The notes below the pieces were generated by a model. It saw only the letters and a program-made list of their open reading frames with translations. It did no database searches and had not been told where the DNA came from. The position numbers and the translations under genes are program-made. From contig CBDEVQ010000103.1 in assembly GCA_965243605.1 (NCBI GenBank), positions 1 to 64,000 of the forward strand: 64,000 nt of DNA, read 5' to 3'. Position 1 is the stretch's first letter. Each line of letters begins with the position of its first letter. Below are positions 16,593 through 26,081 of the stretch, one piece after another. Source of the DNA: JBMYYR01 sp965243605 (lineage in GTDB: Bacteria > Bacteroidota > Bacteroidia > Flavobacteriales > CAJXXR01).

Positions 16593-17933
16593 TTAGTTAA
16601 ACTTTCCAGAGGAATCTAACTTTTTAATCAATTTTTGAACTTCGGTAATATGTCTTGGTTTAGATACAATTCTACCTAAGTTATCTAGTAAAAAATATGT
16701 AGGTGTTTTAACAATTCTATAACCTTCAGTTACAGGTGAATCCCAACCTTTAAAATCACAAACATTAATCCAATTCATTTTATTTTCTGAAAGTGCTTTT
16801 GTCCAGCCTGCTTTATGTAAATCTATTGAAACTCCATAAATTTCAAATCCTTTATTATTATATGTATTATATAATGTTTTAGCAATTGGAATTTGAGCTT
16901 CACATGAATGACATGTACTAGACCAAAACATTAACAGAGTATATTTATTGTTTTTTGTTATTTGATCAAGATCATGTGTTTTATTTAAAGCATCCGAAAG
17001 ATTAATATTTCCAGGTTTATTTCCAACTTGAAGATTTTTTAAAGCCTGTCCTTTATTTTTTAACACCTGCCCTACTTCGACTCCACCACAAGCATCTTCA
17101 AAAATGTATTCATCTAAAATATAATTACTCAATTCTTCCATTCCAGAATTAAAGAATCCTTCCATCATATTATAGGCGGCAAATTCATATACATTTTTAT
17201 TGATTGATGTTTTCTGCATAATATCATCTATACAATCCATAAACCCATATGTATTTCCACCTGAAAAACGTATTATATATTCTCTAAATCTTTCAGATAA
17301 AATTCGTGTTCGAATTAAGTTTTCATCTTTAAAATTTAGATCCGAAAAGTACATTGATCTGTTATCTTTAAAATCAGCATTTCCAGACATTATTAAGTAT
17401 GAGAAAAAACTGTCTGGAGCCTTATTAATTTGATCACTTGTTTCACTAAAAAATGCTTGTTCTAGAACATTTATTTGGTTCTCTATTTTTAGTTTTTCAG
17501 AAGCATTTAAAGCAGGATTTTTCAACTGATTCCTAAACGAGTTTATTTTGATTTTTTTTCGTTTTAAAAGATTGGAATAAACACTATACAATTTATTTTC
17601 TTCACTCTCTAAAACTTCAACTTTAGTTAAACCAGAATTTAAAATCTTAAATTTTAAACGTTCTTCATTATGTATAATAAATTCAAAATTTCTACCCTTT
17701 TGTGTCGTATATAAAATATATAAACCATAAGGTTCATTTATTCTACCAAAATCAAATGAACCATCAGGTTTTATTTCAGTTGATACAACATCTATTTGTT
17801 GTGATCCTTCAATACGTGCTAAATTCATTCTAACATCTGGTCTTAGCTTCGCTTCAATAGATCCAGAAATGTGTTGTGCATAAGATTCTAATATTGATAA
17901 AAACAATAATACAACCAAAAATATATTCTTCAT
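16593..17933 (-). CDS. Exported thioredoxin-like (TlpA/ResA-type) thiol-disulfide oxidoreductase
   Basis: A secreted thiol-disulfide oxidoreductase. I chose the ATG at 17933 (MKNIFLVVLLFLSILESYAQ), which gives a clean signal peptide cut after YAQ and 446 residues. An ATG five codons upstream (17948) would overlap oxyR by 10 nt. A beta-rich N-terminal domain spans about 20-110, a helical region about 110-310, and a C-terminal thioredoxin fold holds the active site WSSTCHSC (CxxC) and the cis-Pro region KTPTYFLL. The protein would reduce or isomerise disulfides in the periplasm. It follows oxyR by 5 nt, suggesting joint expression under peroxide stress. Confidence 0.85.
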   Translation of the reverse strand: MKNIFLVVLLFLSILESYAQHISGSIEAKLRPDVRMNLARIEGSQQIDVVSTEIKPDGSFDFGRINEPYGLYILYTTQKGRNFEFIIHNEERLKFKILNSGLTKVEVLESEENKLYSVYSNLLKRKKIKINSFRNQLKNPALNASEKLKIENQINVLEQAFFSETSDQINKAPDSFFSYLIMSGNADFKDNRSMYFSDLNFKDENLIRTRILSERFREYIIRFSGGNTYGFMDCIDDIMQKTSINKNVYEFAAYNMMEGFFNSGMEELSNYILDEYIFEDACGGVEVGQVLKNKGQALKNLQVGNKPGNINLSDALNKTHDLDQITKNNKYTLLMFWSSTCHSCEAQIPIAKTLYNTYNNKGFEIYGVSIDLHKAGWTKALSENKMNWINVCDFKGWDSPVTEGYRIVKTPTYFLLDNLGRIVSKPRHITEVQKLIKKLDSSGKFN

Positions 17934-17938
17934 AAAGT

Positions 17939-18880
17939 TTATTTCCATTCTACAATTTGACCACGTTCTTTATAATGCATCACCGGAGATACATTATCCT
18001 TAATACAGTTATTAAGGCTTTCTATTAATCGAGTTTTCGTAAAGTTTCTAGCTGCCACTGTACTAACTTCTCTTAAAGGCGTAAAATTACTAAAACCTTT
18101 TACTTGTTTAGTTCTAGCTGATGGTAAATCTATAACAGTTAATTCTGGCAATAAAGTATAACCACCTTCTTTATCCACCATTTTAATAAGTGTTTCAAAA
18201 CTATTACTTTGATATGTAAATCTACTTTTCCCAATATTTTGTTCCCTAGAAGCACACAAGTTAATAACTTGAGATTGGAAACAATTACCCGAACTCAGTA
18301 ACCATAAATCATCATTTCCTAATTCCTCTATTTTAATTTCATCCTTATTGTAAATATCATGTTTTTGATTTACATATAATTTTATTTCTTCCCAAAACAA
18401 AGGCGTTGATTTAAGGCTCTTATCAGGTATTGGAGTAACAAGTATACCAACATCTATTATATCGGCCTTTAAATCGTCTAAAATAGCCTCAGTTTTCATT
18501 TCTCTAATATCCAAAGATACCTGTGGATATCGTTTTGTAAAAGAACCTAAAAAACGAGGAATTAAACTTGTTGCCAAAGTTGGAATAATTCCAATAATTA
18601 AATTTCCTGAAATTTCGTTATTGTGGGCTTTTATAATCTCCTGAATCTTATTTTCTTCCTTTAAAATAATTCGAGCTTGCTCTATAATTTTAATACCAAT
18701 ATCAGTTGGAATTACAGGCTGCTTAGATCGATCAAATAAAATAACATCTAATTCATTTTCAAGTTTTTTTATTTGCATACTTAAAGTTGGTTGACTCACA
18801 AAACATTTTTCAGCAGCTAAAGCAAAATGTCTGTATGTATCAACAGCAACTATATATTGTAATTGAGTAATAGAAGCCAT
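17939..18880 (-). CDS. oxyR: LysR-family hydrogen-peroxide-sensing regulator OxyR
   Basis: A 313-residue LysR-type regulator: winged helix at about 5-65 (HFALAAEKCFVSQPTLSMQI) followed by an effector domain. Cys200 and Cys209 in SSGNCFQSQVINLCA have the nine-residue spacing of the redox pair of E. coli OxyR (Cys199/Cys208), and Thr100 in IPTLATSLIP matches the peroxide-site region. It should activate peroxide defences when the disulfide forms. The next gene is a thioredoxin-like exported protein. A TATCTTTG element lies 27 nt upstream. It borders the candidate replication origin. Confidence 0.92.
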   Translation of the reverse strand: MASITQLQYIVAVDTYRHFALAAEKCFVSQPTLSMQIKKLENELDVILFDRSKQPVIPTDIGIKIIEQARIILKEENKIQEIIKAHNNEISGNLIIGIIPTLATSLIPRFLGSFTKRYPQVSLDIREMKTEAILDDLKADIIDVGILVTPIPDKSLKSTPLFWEEIKLYVNQKHDIYNKDEIKIEELGNDDLWLLSSGNCFQSQVINLCASREQNIGKSRFTYQSNSFETLIKMVDKEGGYTLLPELTVIDLPSARTKQVKGFSNFTPLREVSTVAARNFTKTRLIESLNNCIKDNVSPVMHYKERGQIVEWK

Positions 18881-18906
18881 GTTTAATTTTTAAAATCAAT
18901 ATTATC

Positions 18907-18914
18907 CAAAGATA
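18907..18914 (-). promoter_or_regulatory. Bacteroidota-type -7 element for oxyR
   Basis: TATCTTTG on the minus strand fits TAnnTTTG, 26 nt before the oxyR start. No -33 TTG at the usual spacing was seen. Confidence 0.4.
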
Positions 18915-19054
18915 ATCGAAAATCAACCTTTCTCACAGATTATACAATACATATATATATTCTTTTTTTTAATTCTTTTTAATGTAATGATATATATATA
19001 ATGGTGGCTGTATAACTTTAGTCATACTTTTTTGTTTATTATACCTATTAATAG

Positions 19055-19063
19055 TTATCCACA
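19055..19063 (+). other. DnaA box 1 (TTATCCACA)
   Basis: Exact match to the consensus DnaA box. Confidence 0.75.
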
Positions 19064-19117
19064 GGTTTTTATAGTTTTGAACATCTTAAACATCTTGTTT
19101 TTAATTAAATAGTTAGT

Positions 19118-19126
19118 TTATCCACA
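19118..19126 (+). other. DnaA box 2 (TTATCCACA)
   Basis: Exact consensus match in the same orientation as box 1, 63 bp away (six helical turns). Confidence 0.75.
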
Positions 19127-19191
19127 GTTGTTAGTAAGTTTTTAAAGGTAATAAATGTTAGTAAATTGTTTGTTTATAAACGCTATTTCAT

Positions 19192-19200
19192 GGTGGATAA
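19192..19200 (-). other. DnaA box 3 (TTATCCACC)
   Basis: Eight of nine consensus positions, on the minus strand. Confidence 0.65.
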
Positions 19201-19417
19201 CTATAAAGATTACTCGCTAAAAAGAAATTAATAAATAGCCTTGTTAAAATGAAATATCATTTAGTATTGAATTAATTTCTCAGATAATAAAATCTAATTC
19301 TCACTAGATATTAACCTATTGTAAACATAATGTGAATTATAATTGTTAATTATTACATATTGATTATTATGTGTTTATGTTATTTTTATTAATCAATGTT
19401 AATAACCTTGATTAACC

Positions 19418-19426
19418 TGTGTATAA
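19418..19426 (-). other. DnaA box 4 (TTATACACA)
   Basis: Eight of nine positions; the C5-to-A variant is common among functional boxes. Confidence 0.6.
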
Positions 19427-19569
19427 CTGTGAATACCACTATATTCGCATCTTATTATTACATGTTAATTAAATGCTAACTACATGGAAAATAAGTAAAA
19501 AGATAAGTTTTGTTAACAAAAGTGAATAACTCTGCATAAATTAGCTCGGCTTTAAAACAGACAAAAATA

Positions 19570-22458
19570 ATGAAAGCAAGAATATTAATATTAGGATTAA
19601 TTCTGGGTTTATTTTCGTGTGAAAATAAATCGGTAAAACCTACCAAGGAGTCTAAAACGTATACACTTATTGAAGAGGGTGATTCGCCATTTTCTTATAA
19701 GACATATGAACTTGATAATGGTTTAAAAATATACTTAAGTAAGAACGAAAAGGAGCCTAGAATACAAACCTATATAGGTGTAAAAGTAGGTTCTAAAAAT
19801 GATCCATCTCATGTTACTGGTCTTGCGCATTATTTAGAACATATGATGTTTAAAGGAACATCTAAAATAGGAACAGATAATTGGCAAGAAGAAAAGAAAG
19901 TAATACAAGAAATCACGAATTTATATGAGCTTAGAAGTAAGGAGGTAAACGAAGAAATTAGAACTCAAATTTACAAAGAAATAGATAGTCTTTCTAGTGT
20001 TGCATCTCAATTTGCAATAGCGAATGAATATGATAAATTAATTGCTGAAATAGGTGGCCAAGGTACAAATGCCTATACATCTATGGATCAAACAGTATAT
20101 CTAACAAATATACCATCTGGCGAATTAAGGAAGTGGGCAAAAATAGAAGCTGAACGATTTAATGAACTTGTACTAAGAATTTTTCATACTGAATTAGAAG
20201 CGGTTTATGAAGAATTTAATATTGGTCAAGATTCAGATAACGATAGAGTATTTAAAGCATTAACTAAAAATTTATTTCCAAACCATCCATACGGTACTCA
20301 ATCTACAATTGGAAAAGCTGAACATTTGAAGAATCCTTCAATGGTAGAAATTGAAAAATTCTTTAACAAATACTATGTACCTGGAAACATGGTAATAGCC
20401 TTGTCTGGAGATATTAATTATGAAGAAACCATAGAAACTATTGCGAAAGAGTTTTCGATTCTTAAAAGTAAAGAAGTAACGAAAGATGAATTTACTGCAG
20501 ATAATTTAGATTCTATAAAACATATTAATCTTATAGGAAACGAAAATTCTGAAATACTAATAGCCTATAAACTTAATGGTTTAAATAAAGATGATAATGT
20601 GAATATAGAAGTTATAGACCGTATGTTCACTAATGGGTATGCAGGATTAATAGATGTTAATCTTTTATCAAAACAAAAGGTACAAGATGCTTATTCATTT
20701 TTATGGAGTAATAATGATTATTCATTACTTATTTTTGGAGCTACACCAAAATATAGACAAAGTTTAGAAGACGTAGAAAATTTATTAATTGCCGAAATTA
20801 ATAAGCTCAAAAATGGACAATTTAATGAGTGGTTGCCACAAGCATGTTTAAACGATATTAGGAAGGATAATTTACAATCAATAAATGAAAATACTTTCCG
20901 TGCAAATGAATTATTGAATACTGGAATATATGATAAAAAAACGGCCAATTATTTAAATAGATTTGATTCAAAATTGAAGATATCTAAAGAAGGTATTTTA
21001 GGTTTTGTAAATAGTAATTTTGAAGATGAATATGTTGTAATAAAAAAGGAAAAAGGGGAGGCTGTTTCTGTTAAGGTAAAAGCCCCAAAAATTAACCCTA
21101 TTACCTTAAGAAAAAATGTTAATTCAGAATTTTATACCCAAATAAAAAACGAAAAATCTTTAGAAAGTATTCCTGATTTTATAGATTTTAAAAAGATAAT
21201 TTCTAAAAACAAGATAGGAGACTATAACTATATTAAAAACACAGAAAACGATTTATTCTCATTAAATATTGTTTACGAATTTGGAAGTTATGATGAACCA
21301 TTAATGGAATTGGCTGTTGAATATTTAAAAACAATAGGAAGCTCTACTAAAACGAATGATGTTATAAATACAGAATTATTTAAAAATGGAGTAAGCTGGA
21401 ATATTCATACCAATAACAAAACGATGGTTTTAAAAATAGAAGGATTAAGTTCTAATTATAAATCTAGCGTTACAGAAATATTTAACCTTATTAATAATCC
21501 AAAATCAGATTCAAAATCTTTTTATGAATTGATTAGATCTAAAAAGAAAAAACGTAAGGATTTAGAGTTTGATAAGTCTTATTTATTATGGGAGGCTCTT
21601 TTAGGTAAAGTACAATTTAGTTCCGACAATCCGTATATAAGCTCATTTTCTAATGAAGAATTATCACGTATTAAAGAAAGTGATTTAATAGAGGCTATAA
21701 AATCATTATTAAAAAAGCAACATGAAGTATTTTATTATGGACCATTAACAACTTGGGATTTTAAAGTACAATCTGCGGAGTTATTTTCTAAAACGAGTAA
21801 AAATATGCGTATTAATCATAAAGATATACTCGATAATAAAACAAGTAAACAAGTCCATTTTGTAAATCATAATATGGTTCAGTCTGAGTTATTATTTGTT
21901 GCACAAAAAAGTAAACTCAATCAAAATAATTATGTTTTTAACGAATTATTTAATGCATACTATAGAACTCTTGCATTTAGAGAAATTAGAGAATCTAAGG
22001 CTTTAGCTTATTCAACTTATGTAACAATTAATGAAGCTAAAACAAAAGGGCATAATGATTATATATATGCTTATGTAGGTTGTCAGGTTGATAAATTCCC
22101 TTCTGCGTTAGCAACTATGGAGTCTCTTCTAAAAACAAGTCCAACAGATAAATTATTATTTGAAGAAGTTAAAACAAAACTTATTAAAAAAATAAAAAGT
22201 AAACGTTTTAAAAACACTCAAATTTATTGGGAATGGAAAAAATTAGAAAGAAAAGGATTTGATAGTGATATCTATAAAAAAGCATTGAAAGAGATTGAAG
22301 CTATGAAATTTGAAGATTTTAGCCGTACTTTTGATGCTCAAGTTAAAGATTTATCATATTCATTACTTGTTTTAGGAGACCGTAAAGAAATTGATTTAAA
22401 AGCGCTTGGAAATTATGGACCAGTAAACACTTATTCTAAAAATGAAATACTACCTTAA
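19570..22458 (+). CDS. M16-family zinc metallopeptidase, lipoprotein
   Basis: A 962-residue pitrilysin/insulinase-type peptidase. The N-terminal lipobox (LGLFSC, Cys17) puts it on a membrane in the periplasm. The inverted zinc motif HYLEH is at 87-91 and the third zinc ligand is a Glu in ELEAVYEE (~208-214). The gap between them is lengthened by a helical insertion (~105-150). A second, inactive M16 repeat fills the C-terminal half. It should degrade peptides. The next gene overlaps it by 17 nt, so the two are coexpressed. Confidence 0.92.
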   Translation: MKARILILGLILGLFSCENKSVKPTKESKTYTLIEEGDSPFSYKTYELDNGLKIYLSKNEKEPRIQTYIGVKVGSKNDPSHVTGLAHYLEHMMFKGTSKIGTDNWQEEKKVIQEITNLYELRSKEVNEEIRTQIYKEIDSLSSVASQFAIANEYDKLIAEIGGQGTNAYTSMDQTVYLTNIPSGELRKWAKIEAERFNELVLRIFHTELEAVYEEFNIGQDSDNDRVFKALTKNLFPNHPYGTQSTIGKAEHLKNPSMVEIEKFFNKYYVPGNMVIALSGDINYEETIETIAKEFSILKSKEVTKDEFTADNLDSIKHINLIGNENSEILIAYKLNGLNKDDNVNIEVIDRMFTNGYAGLIDVNLLSKQKVQDAYSFLWSNNDYSLLIFGATPKYRQSLEDVENLLIAEINKLKNGQFNEWLPQACLNDIRKDNLQSINENTFRANELLNTGIYDKKTANYLNRFDSKLKISKEGILGFVNSNFEDEYVVIKKEKGEAVSVKVKAPKINPITLRKNVNSEFYTQIKNEKSLESIPDFIDFKKIISKNKIGDYNYIKNTENDLFSLNIVYEFGSYDEPLMELAVEYLKTIGSSTKTNDVINTELFKNGVSWNIHTNNKTMVLKIEGLSSNYKSSVTEIFNLINNPKSDSKSFYELIRSKKKKRKDLEFDKSYLLWEALLGKVQFSSDNPYISSFSNEELSRIKESDLIEAIKSLLKKQHEVFYYGPLTTWDFKVQSAELFSKTSKNMRINHKDILDNKTSKQVHFVNHNMVQSELLFVAQKSKLNQNNYVFNELFNAYYRTLAFREIRESKALAYSTYVTINEAKTKGHNDYIYAYVGCQVDKFPSALATMESLLKTSPTDKLLFEEVKTKLIKKIKSKRFKNTQIYWEWKKLERKGFDSDIYKKALKEIEAMKFEDFSRTFDAQVKDLSYSLLVLGDRKEIDLKALGNYGPVNTYSKNEILP

Positions 22459-22900
22459 TTCATCTAACATAATAATTATTTGTATTGTTGGATTTTTATT
22501 AACCACAATTTTAGTTTCCTGTAAAGTATTTAAAGGGAAAGTACAATTGGTTAGTATAGAAGAAGCTTCATACTATAAAACATTTGGAGGTCAAGGAAGA
22601 TCTAGAAATATAAACTTCGAATTAGTTCCAAAAGAATCTTTAGGATTATTGGATGCAATATATTGGTTAGAAGTTGATGGTTTTAAAGTAGACCTTAAAT
22701 TACATCAGGATGGAGAAAATTCTAAATTACTAGGTTATTACACAGAGTATAGAACATCTAGAGAAGTCGATTTTGAAAAAAATAGTTTGTTTGATAAAAT
22801 ACCCTTTACAAACGTTGATTTAAAAGTTAAACAAACTAAAGAAACAACCACAATTGTTATAAATAACATTGAAAACAAACCTGCAAAATATTACCCTTAA
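22442..22900 (+). CDS. Small lipoprotein of unknown function
   Basis: A 152-residue protein with a hydrophobic leader and a lipobox (TILVSC). The mature part is predicted beta-rich (INFELVPKESLGLLDAIYWL). No family recognised. It overlaps the M16 peptidase gene by 17 nt and is followed 11 nt later by the T9SS cargo gene, so the three may form one unit. Confidence 0.65.
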   Translation: MKYYLNSSNIIIICIVGFLLTTILVSCKVFKGKVQLVSIEEASYYKTFGGQGRSRNINFELVPKESLGLLDAIYWLEVDGFKVDLKLHQDGENSKLLGYYTEYRTSREVDFEKNSLFDKIPFTNVDLKVKQTKETTTIVINNIENKPAKYYP

Positions 22901-22911
22901 AAACATTACCT

Positions 22912-25900
22912 ATGTTAAACTATAAGAAATTATTTTATGTTGCAATTCCAGTTTTGGTGACTGCATTTGGAGTATATAAACTTACAAATGAAGAAACGAA
23001 GACTGAAAGAGAATTGGAACGTGAAACTTACGAAGAATTCATAGAGAATCATGAATTTATGAATCGTAAACCGATGTCTAAAGAAGAATGGAAATCTATT
23101 CCAAAACAGGATAGACCAGACTTAGCATGGGAACATGATTTTATTCGTACAATGGATCCAAAATTAGGTTACCCAACAAAAGAAAAGTTGGTTAATTATA
23201 TGGTGGAAAAGCAAAAAACACAAGATTTTCAACCGAAATTAGCATTAACACCTGGTTCTTTAGAATTCCCATGGGAAGAAAGAGGACCATCTAATGTTGG
23301 AGGAAGAACAAGAGCATTAATGTTTGATCCTAATGATTCAACAAACAATAAAGTTTGGGCTGGAGGAGTATCTGGAGGTTTATGGTATAATGATAGTATT
23401 TATGATCATACTTCAAGTTGGGTTAATGTAAGTACTTTCTGGGAAAATATTCCTATTTCGGCTATAACATATGATCCATTAAATACTGATATATTTTATG
23501 TAGGAACCGGAGAAGGATTTGGAGGAAGTTCTTCTGTTGGTGCAGGTATTTGGAAAACTACAGATGCTGGAATCACATGGAATATATTAGAAAATACAGT
23601 AAATTATAAATTCATTTATGATTTAGCTGTTCATATTGAAAATGATACGAGTAGACTGTATGTAGCTTGTGCTGCTAATTATTACTCAGGGAGTTCTTTA
23701 GGAGCAAATGGAGTTTATAAATCGTCTGATGAAGGAACAACATTTGATCTTGTTACAGGATTAGGATCTACAATTGGAGATTTTGAAATATCAGAAGTAG
23801 ATTCTTCATTATGGGCATCTAGTTCTAATGCTGGAAACGGACCAAGTGGAAGAATATATTTATATAATGAAGATACAGATTCGTGGGTACAAAAACATAG
23901 TATCCCTGGTGGTGATCGTGTAGAAATTGCACTTTCTAAAGTAGATAGCAATGTAGTATATGCGGTATATGAAGATAATGGTGCCGTTGGAGGAATTATT
24001 AAATCTATAGATAAAGGTACAACATGGACAACGTTAACAGAACCAGTAGATGGTGATCCAGGTATACCAAGTGATGACTTTTCAAGAGGACAAGCATGGT
24101 ATGATTTAACTATAGAAGTAGATCCAAATGATGATGATAATTTATATGTAGGAGGAATTAACTTACATCGATCAATGGATGGAGGTAGTTCATGGAATAC
24201 CTTATCAGATTGGGCAGGTTCAGGAAGTGATTTCGTTCATGCCGATCAACACAATATTATTTTTAAACCCAACTCGTCGGATACATGTTTATTTACAAAC
24301 GATGGGGGAGTGTTCTACACTAAAAGTTTAACATTTAATTCGCCTGTTTTTTATGCAAGAAATAAAGCATATAATGTAACTCAGTTTTATGCAGCAGATT
24401 TACATGGTTCATCAGAACGTTATTTAGCAGGAGCTCAAGATAATGGAACTCAATTATTTTCTGGAGCTGGTTTTGTTGCAACTACAGAAGCAACAGGAGG
24501 AGATGGAGCATATTGTTTTATTGATAAAATTGGAACACCAAGATATATTACCTCATATGTATATAATAACTATTATTATGGTACTAATGGTACAGCATAT
24601 TCTACATTATTTAATGGAGATGGTGGACAATTTATTAATCCTGCCGGATATGATAATCAATTGGATATACTTTTTACGGCCAAATCATCTTCTAGAAACT
24701 ATAGATATGGATTTGATCCATTTTCGGATTCGTTTGAATTAAGCGATTTCTATATTAATGGACAAGGGTCTCAAGCATCTGTATTTTCTATTTCACCATA
24801 TACAACAGATTCTACAGTATTATTTATAGGAACTCTAGCCGGTAAAATTATTAGAGTAGATGGTGTAGATGACGATAATTTTACCCGAACATTTATCCAA
24901 GATTCTAATATGCCAAATGCAACAGTATCTTCTATAGCATTTGGACAAAGTGAAGAGGAAATCTTAGTAACGTTCTCTAACTATGGTGTAACATCAGTTT
25001 GGCATACAAGTGATGGAGGGTCTACATGGAAAAACATTGAAGGTAACCTACCTAATTTCCCTGTAAGATCAAGCTTAATGTATCCATATCATAGTAATAA
25101 AGCATTATTAGCAACAGAATTAGGTGTTTGGAAATCTGAAAATATTTTTGCGGATTCAGTTGTTTGGGAACAAACAATTAATGGATTACAAAATGTAAGA
25201 GTAGATATGTTAAAAACGCGTACGTCTGATAATAAAATTGTAGCTGCTACATTTGGTAGAGGATTATTTACATCTACATTTGAAGGAACATTACCAGCAG
25301 TAGCATCTATGGAAGTTGCTCAAACAACAGCGTGTATAGACGAAGAAATAGAATTTACGAGTAACTCTATTAACTTTATTGATTCTGTTCGTTGGGAAAT
25401 ATCTCCATCAGGTTATGATATGGTTTCTGGAGAAGATACTTCATCTAATATTACACTGTCATTTAATGCTTCAGGAACATTTGATGTACAATTAATTGCT
25501 TTTGGAGAAAATGGAAACGATACAATTAATCAAACTATTGAAATTGCTCAATTTAATGTTCCGCAAATACAGAGAGATTTTGATTTATTAATATGTTCTG
25601 AAACAGGAGATGCTTACCAATGGATTTTTAATGGTGCAGATATTCCTGGAGCAACAAATCAAACCTATGTAATGTCTGCAAATGGAACATATAGAGTAAA
25701 TGTTACATATGGTGAGTTCTGTGAACTTAAGTCACCAGGATTACCAATTCAAAATGTTGGTATATATGAACATGGTGGATTATTAGAGTTTGATTACTTA
25801 CAATCTACATTAGAATTAAGTATTAAAGGGAGTGATATAAAAAATTACAATGTAAATATTGTTAATGCTTTAGGACAACAAATAAGTCGATCTAATTTTA

Positions 25901-26010
25901 AAGGGCAAACAACAATGAATTTACAATCTTTAGAGAATGGAATTTATTTAATTTCAGTATTTGAAGGTGATAAGTTAATTGCAAACAAAAAAATAAGTAA
26001 AGTACAATAG
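22912..26010 (+). CDS. BNR/sortilin-like beta-propeller protein with T9SS C-terminal sorting domain
   Basis: A 1032-residue exported protein. The N-terminus has one hydrophobic segment (LFYVAIPVLVTAFGVYKL) that serves as signal. At least five Asp-box (BNR) repeats follow: TTDAGITW, SSDEGTTF, SIDKGTTW, SMDGGSSW and TSDGGSTW. These mark a VPS10/sortilin-type propeller over ~130-800. A PKD-like segment comes next, and the last ~75 residues form a type A sorting domain (YNVNIVNALGQQI... LENGIYLISVF...). It should be secreted to the cell surface by T9SS. Its ligand is unknown; propellers of this kind are often annotated as glycosyl hydrolases without proof. Confidence 0.85.
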   Translation: MLNYKKLFYVAIPVLVTAFGVYKLTNEETKTERELERETYEEFIENHEFMNRKPMSKEEWKSIPKQDRPDLAWEHDFIRTMDPKLGYPTKEKLVNYMVEKQKTQDFQPKLALTPGSLEFPWEERGPSNVGGRTRALMFDPNDSTNNKVWAGGVSGGLWYNDSIYDHTSSWVNVSTFWENIPISAITYDPLNTDIFYVGTGEGFGGSSSVGAGIWKTTDAGITWNILENTVNYKFIYDLAVHIENDTSRLYVACAANYYSGSSLGANGVYKSSDEGTTFDLVTGLGSTIGDFEISEVDSSLWASSSNAGNGPSGRIYLYNEDTDSWVQKHSIPGGDRVEIALSKVDSNVVYAVYEDNGAVGGIIKSIDKGTTWTTLTEPVDGDPGIPSDDFSRGQAWYDLTIEVDPNDDDNLYVGGINLHRSMDGGSSWNTLSDWAGSGSDFVHADQHNIIFKPNSSDTCLFTNDGGVFYTKSLTFNSPVFYARNKAYNVTQFYAADLHGSSERYLAGAQDNGTQLFSGAGFVATTEATGGDGAYCFIDKIGTPRYITSYVYNNYYYGTNGTAYSTLFNGDGGQFINPAGYDNQLDILFTAKSSSRNYRYGFDPFSDSFELSDFYINGQGSQASVFSISPYTTDSTVLFIGTLAGKIIRVDGVDDDNFTRTFIQDSNMPNATVSSIAFGQSEEEILVTFSNYGVTSVWHTSDGGSTWKNIEGNLPNFPVRSSLMYPYHSNKALLATELGVWKSENIFADSVVWEQTINGLQNVRVDMLKTRTSDNKIVAATFGRGLFTSTFEGTLPAVASMEVAQTTACIDEEIEFTSNSINFIDSVRWEISPSGYDMVSGEDTSSNITLSFNASGTFDVQLIAFGENGNDTINQTIEIAQFNVPQIQRDFDLLICSETGDAYQWIFNGADIPGATNQTYVMSANGTYRVNVTYGEFCELKSPGLPIQNVGIYEHGGLLEFDYLQSTLELSIKGSDIKNYNVNIVNALGQQISRSNFKGQTTMNLQSLENGIYLISVFEGDKLIANKKISKVQ

Positions 26011-26026
26011 TTAAGCACTTACAAAT

Positions 26027-26068
26027 AAAAGAGGGCTTTATAATTCAATTATAAAGCCCTCTTTTTTA
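26027..26068. terminator. Bidirectional terminator between the propeller gene and pepP
   Basis: Nineteen-bp complementary arms (26027-26045 and 26047-26065, core AGAGGGCTTTATAATT) flanked by A- and T-runs. It serves the two convergent genes. Confidence 0.88.
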
Positions 26069-26081
26069 TTTCAATAAAATA

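Larger units (their letters stand above)
18940..19540. other. Candidate chromosomal replication origin (oriC)
   Basis: The 689-bp gene-free gap between oxyR and the M16 peptidase is very AT-rich. It contains four good DnaA boxes: TTATCCACA at 19055-19063 (+) and 19118-19126 (+), TTATCCACC at 19192-19200 (-), and TTATACACA at 19418-19426 (-). A weaker TTATACAGC is at 19007-19015 (-). Next to the boxes, 18940-19000 is an almost pure A/T tract with TATATATA runs that could be the unwinding element. Host genes flip direction here: 12 of 16 to the left are on the minus strand and 27 of 33 to the right on the plus strand. dnaA is not in the window. Confidence 0.7.

Noticed and set aside
24443..24742. 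A 99-codon plus-strand ORF inside the propeller gene
   Set aside because: Out-of-frame shadow of a well-supported T9SS cargo gene, with low-complexity Met/Leu/Ile composition.
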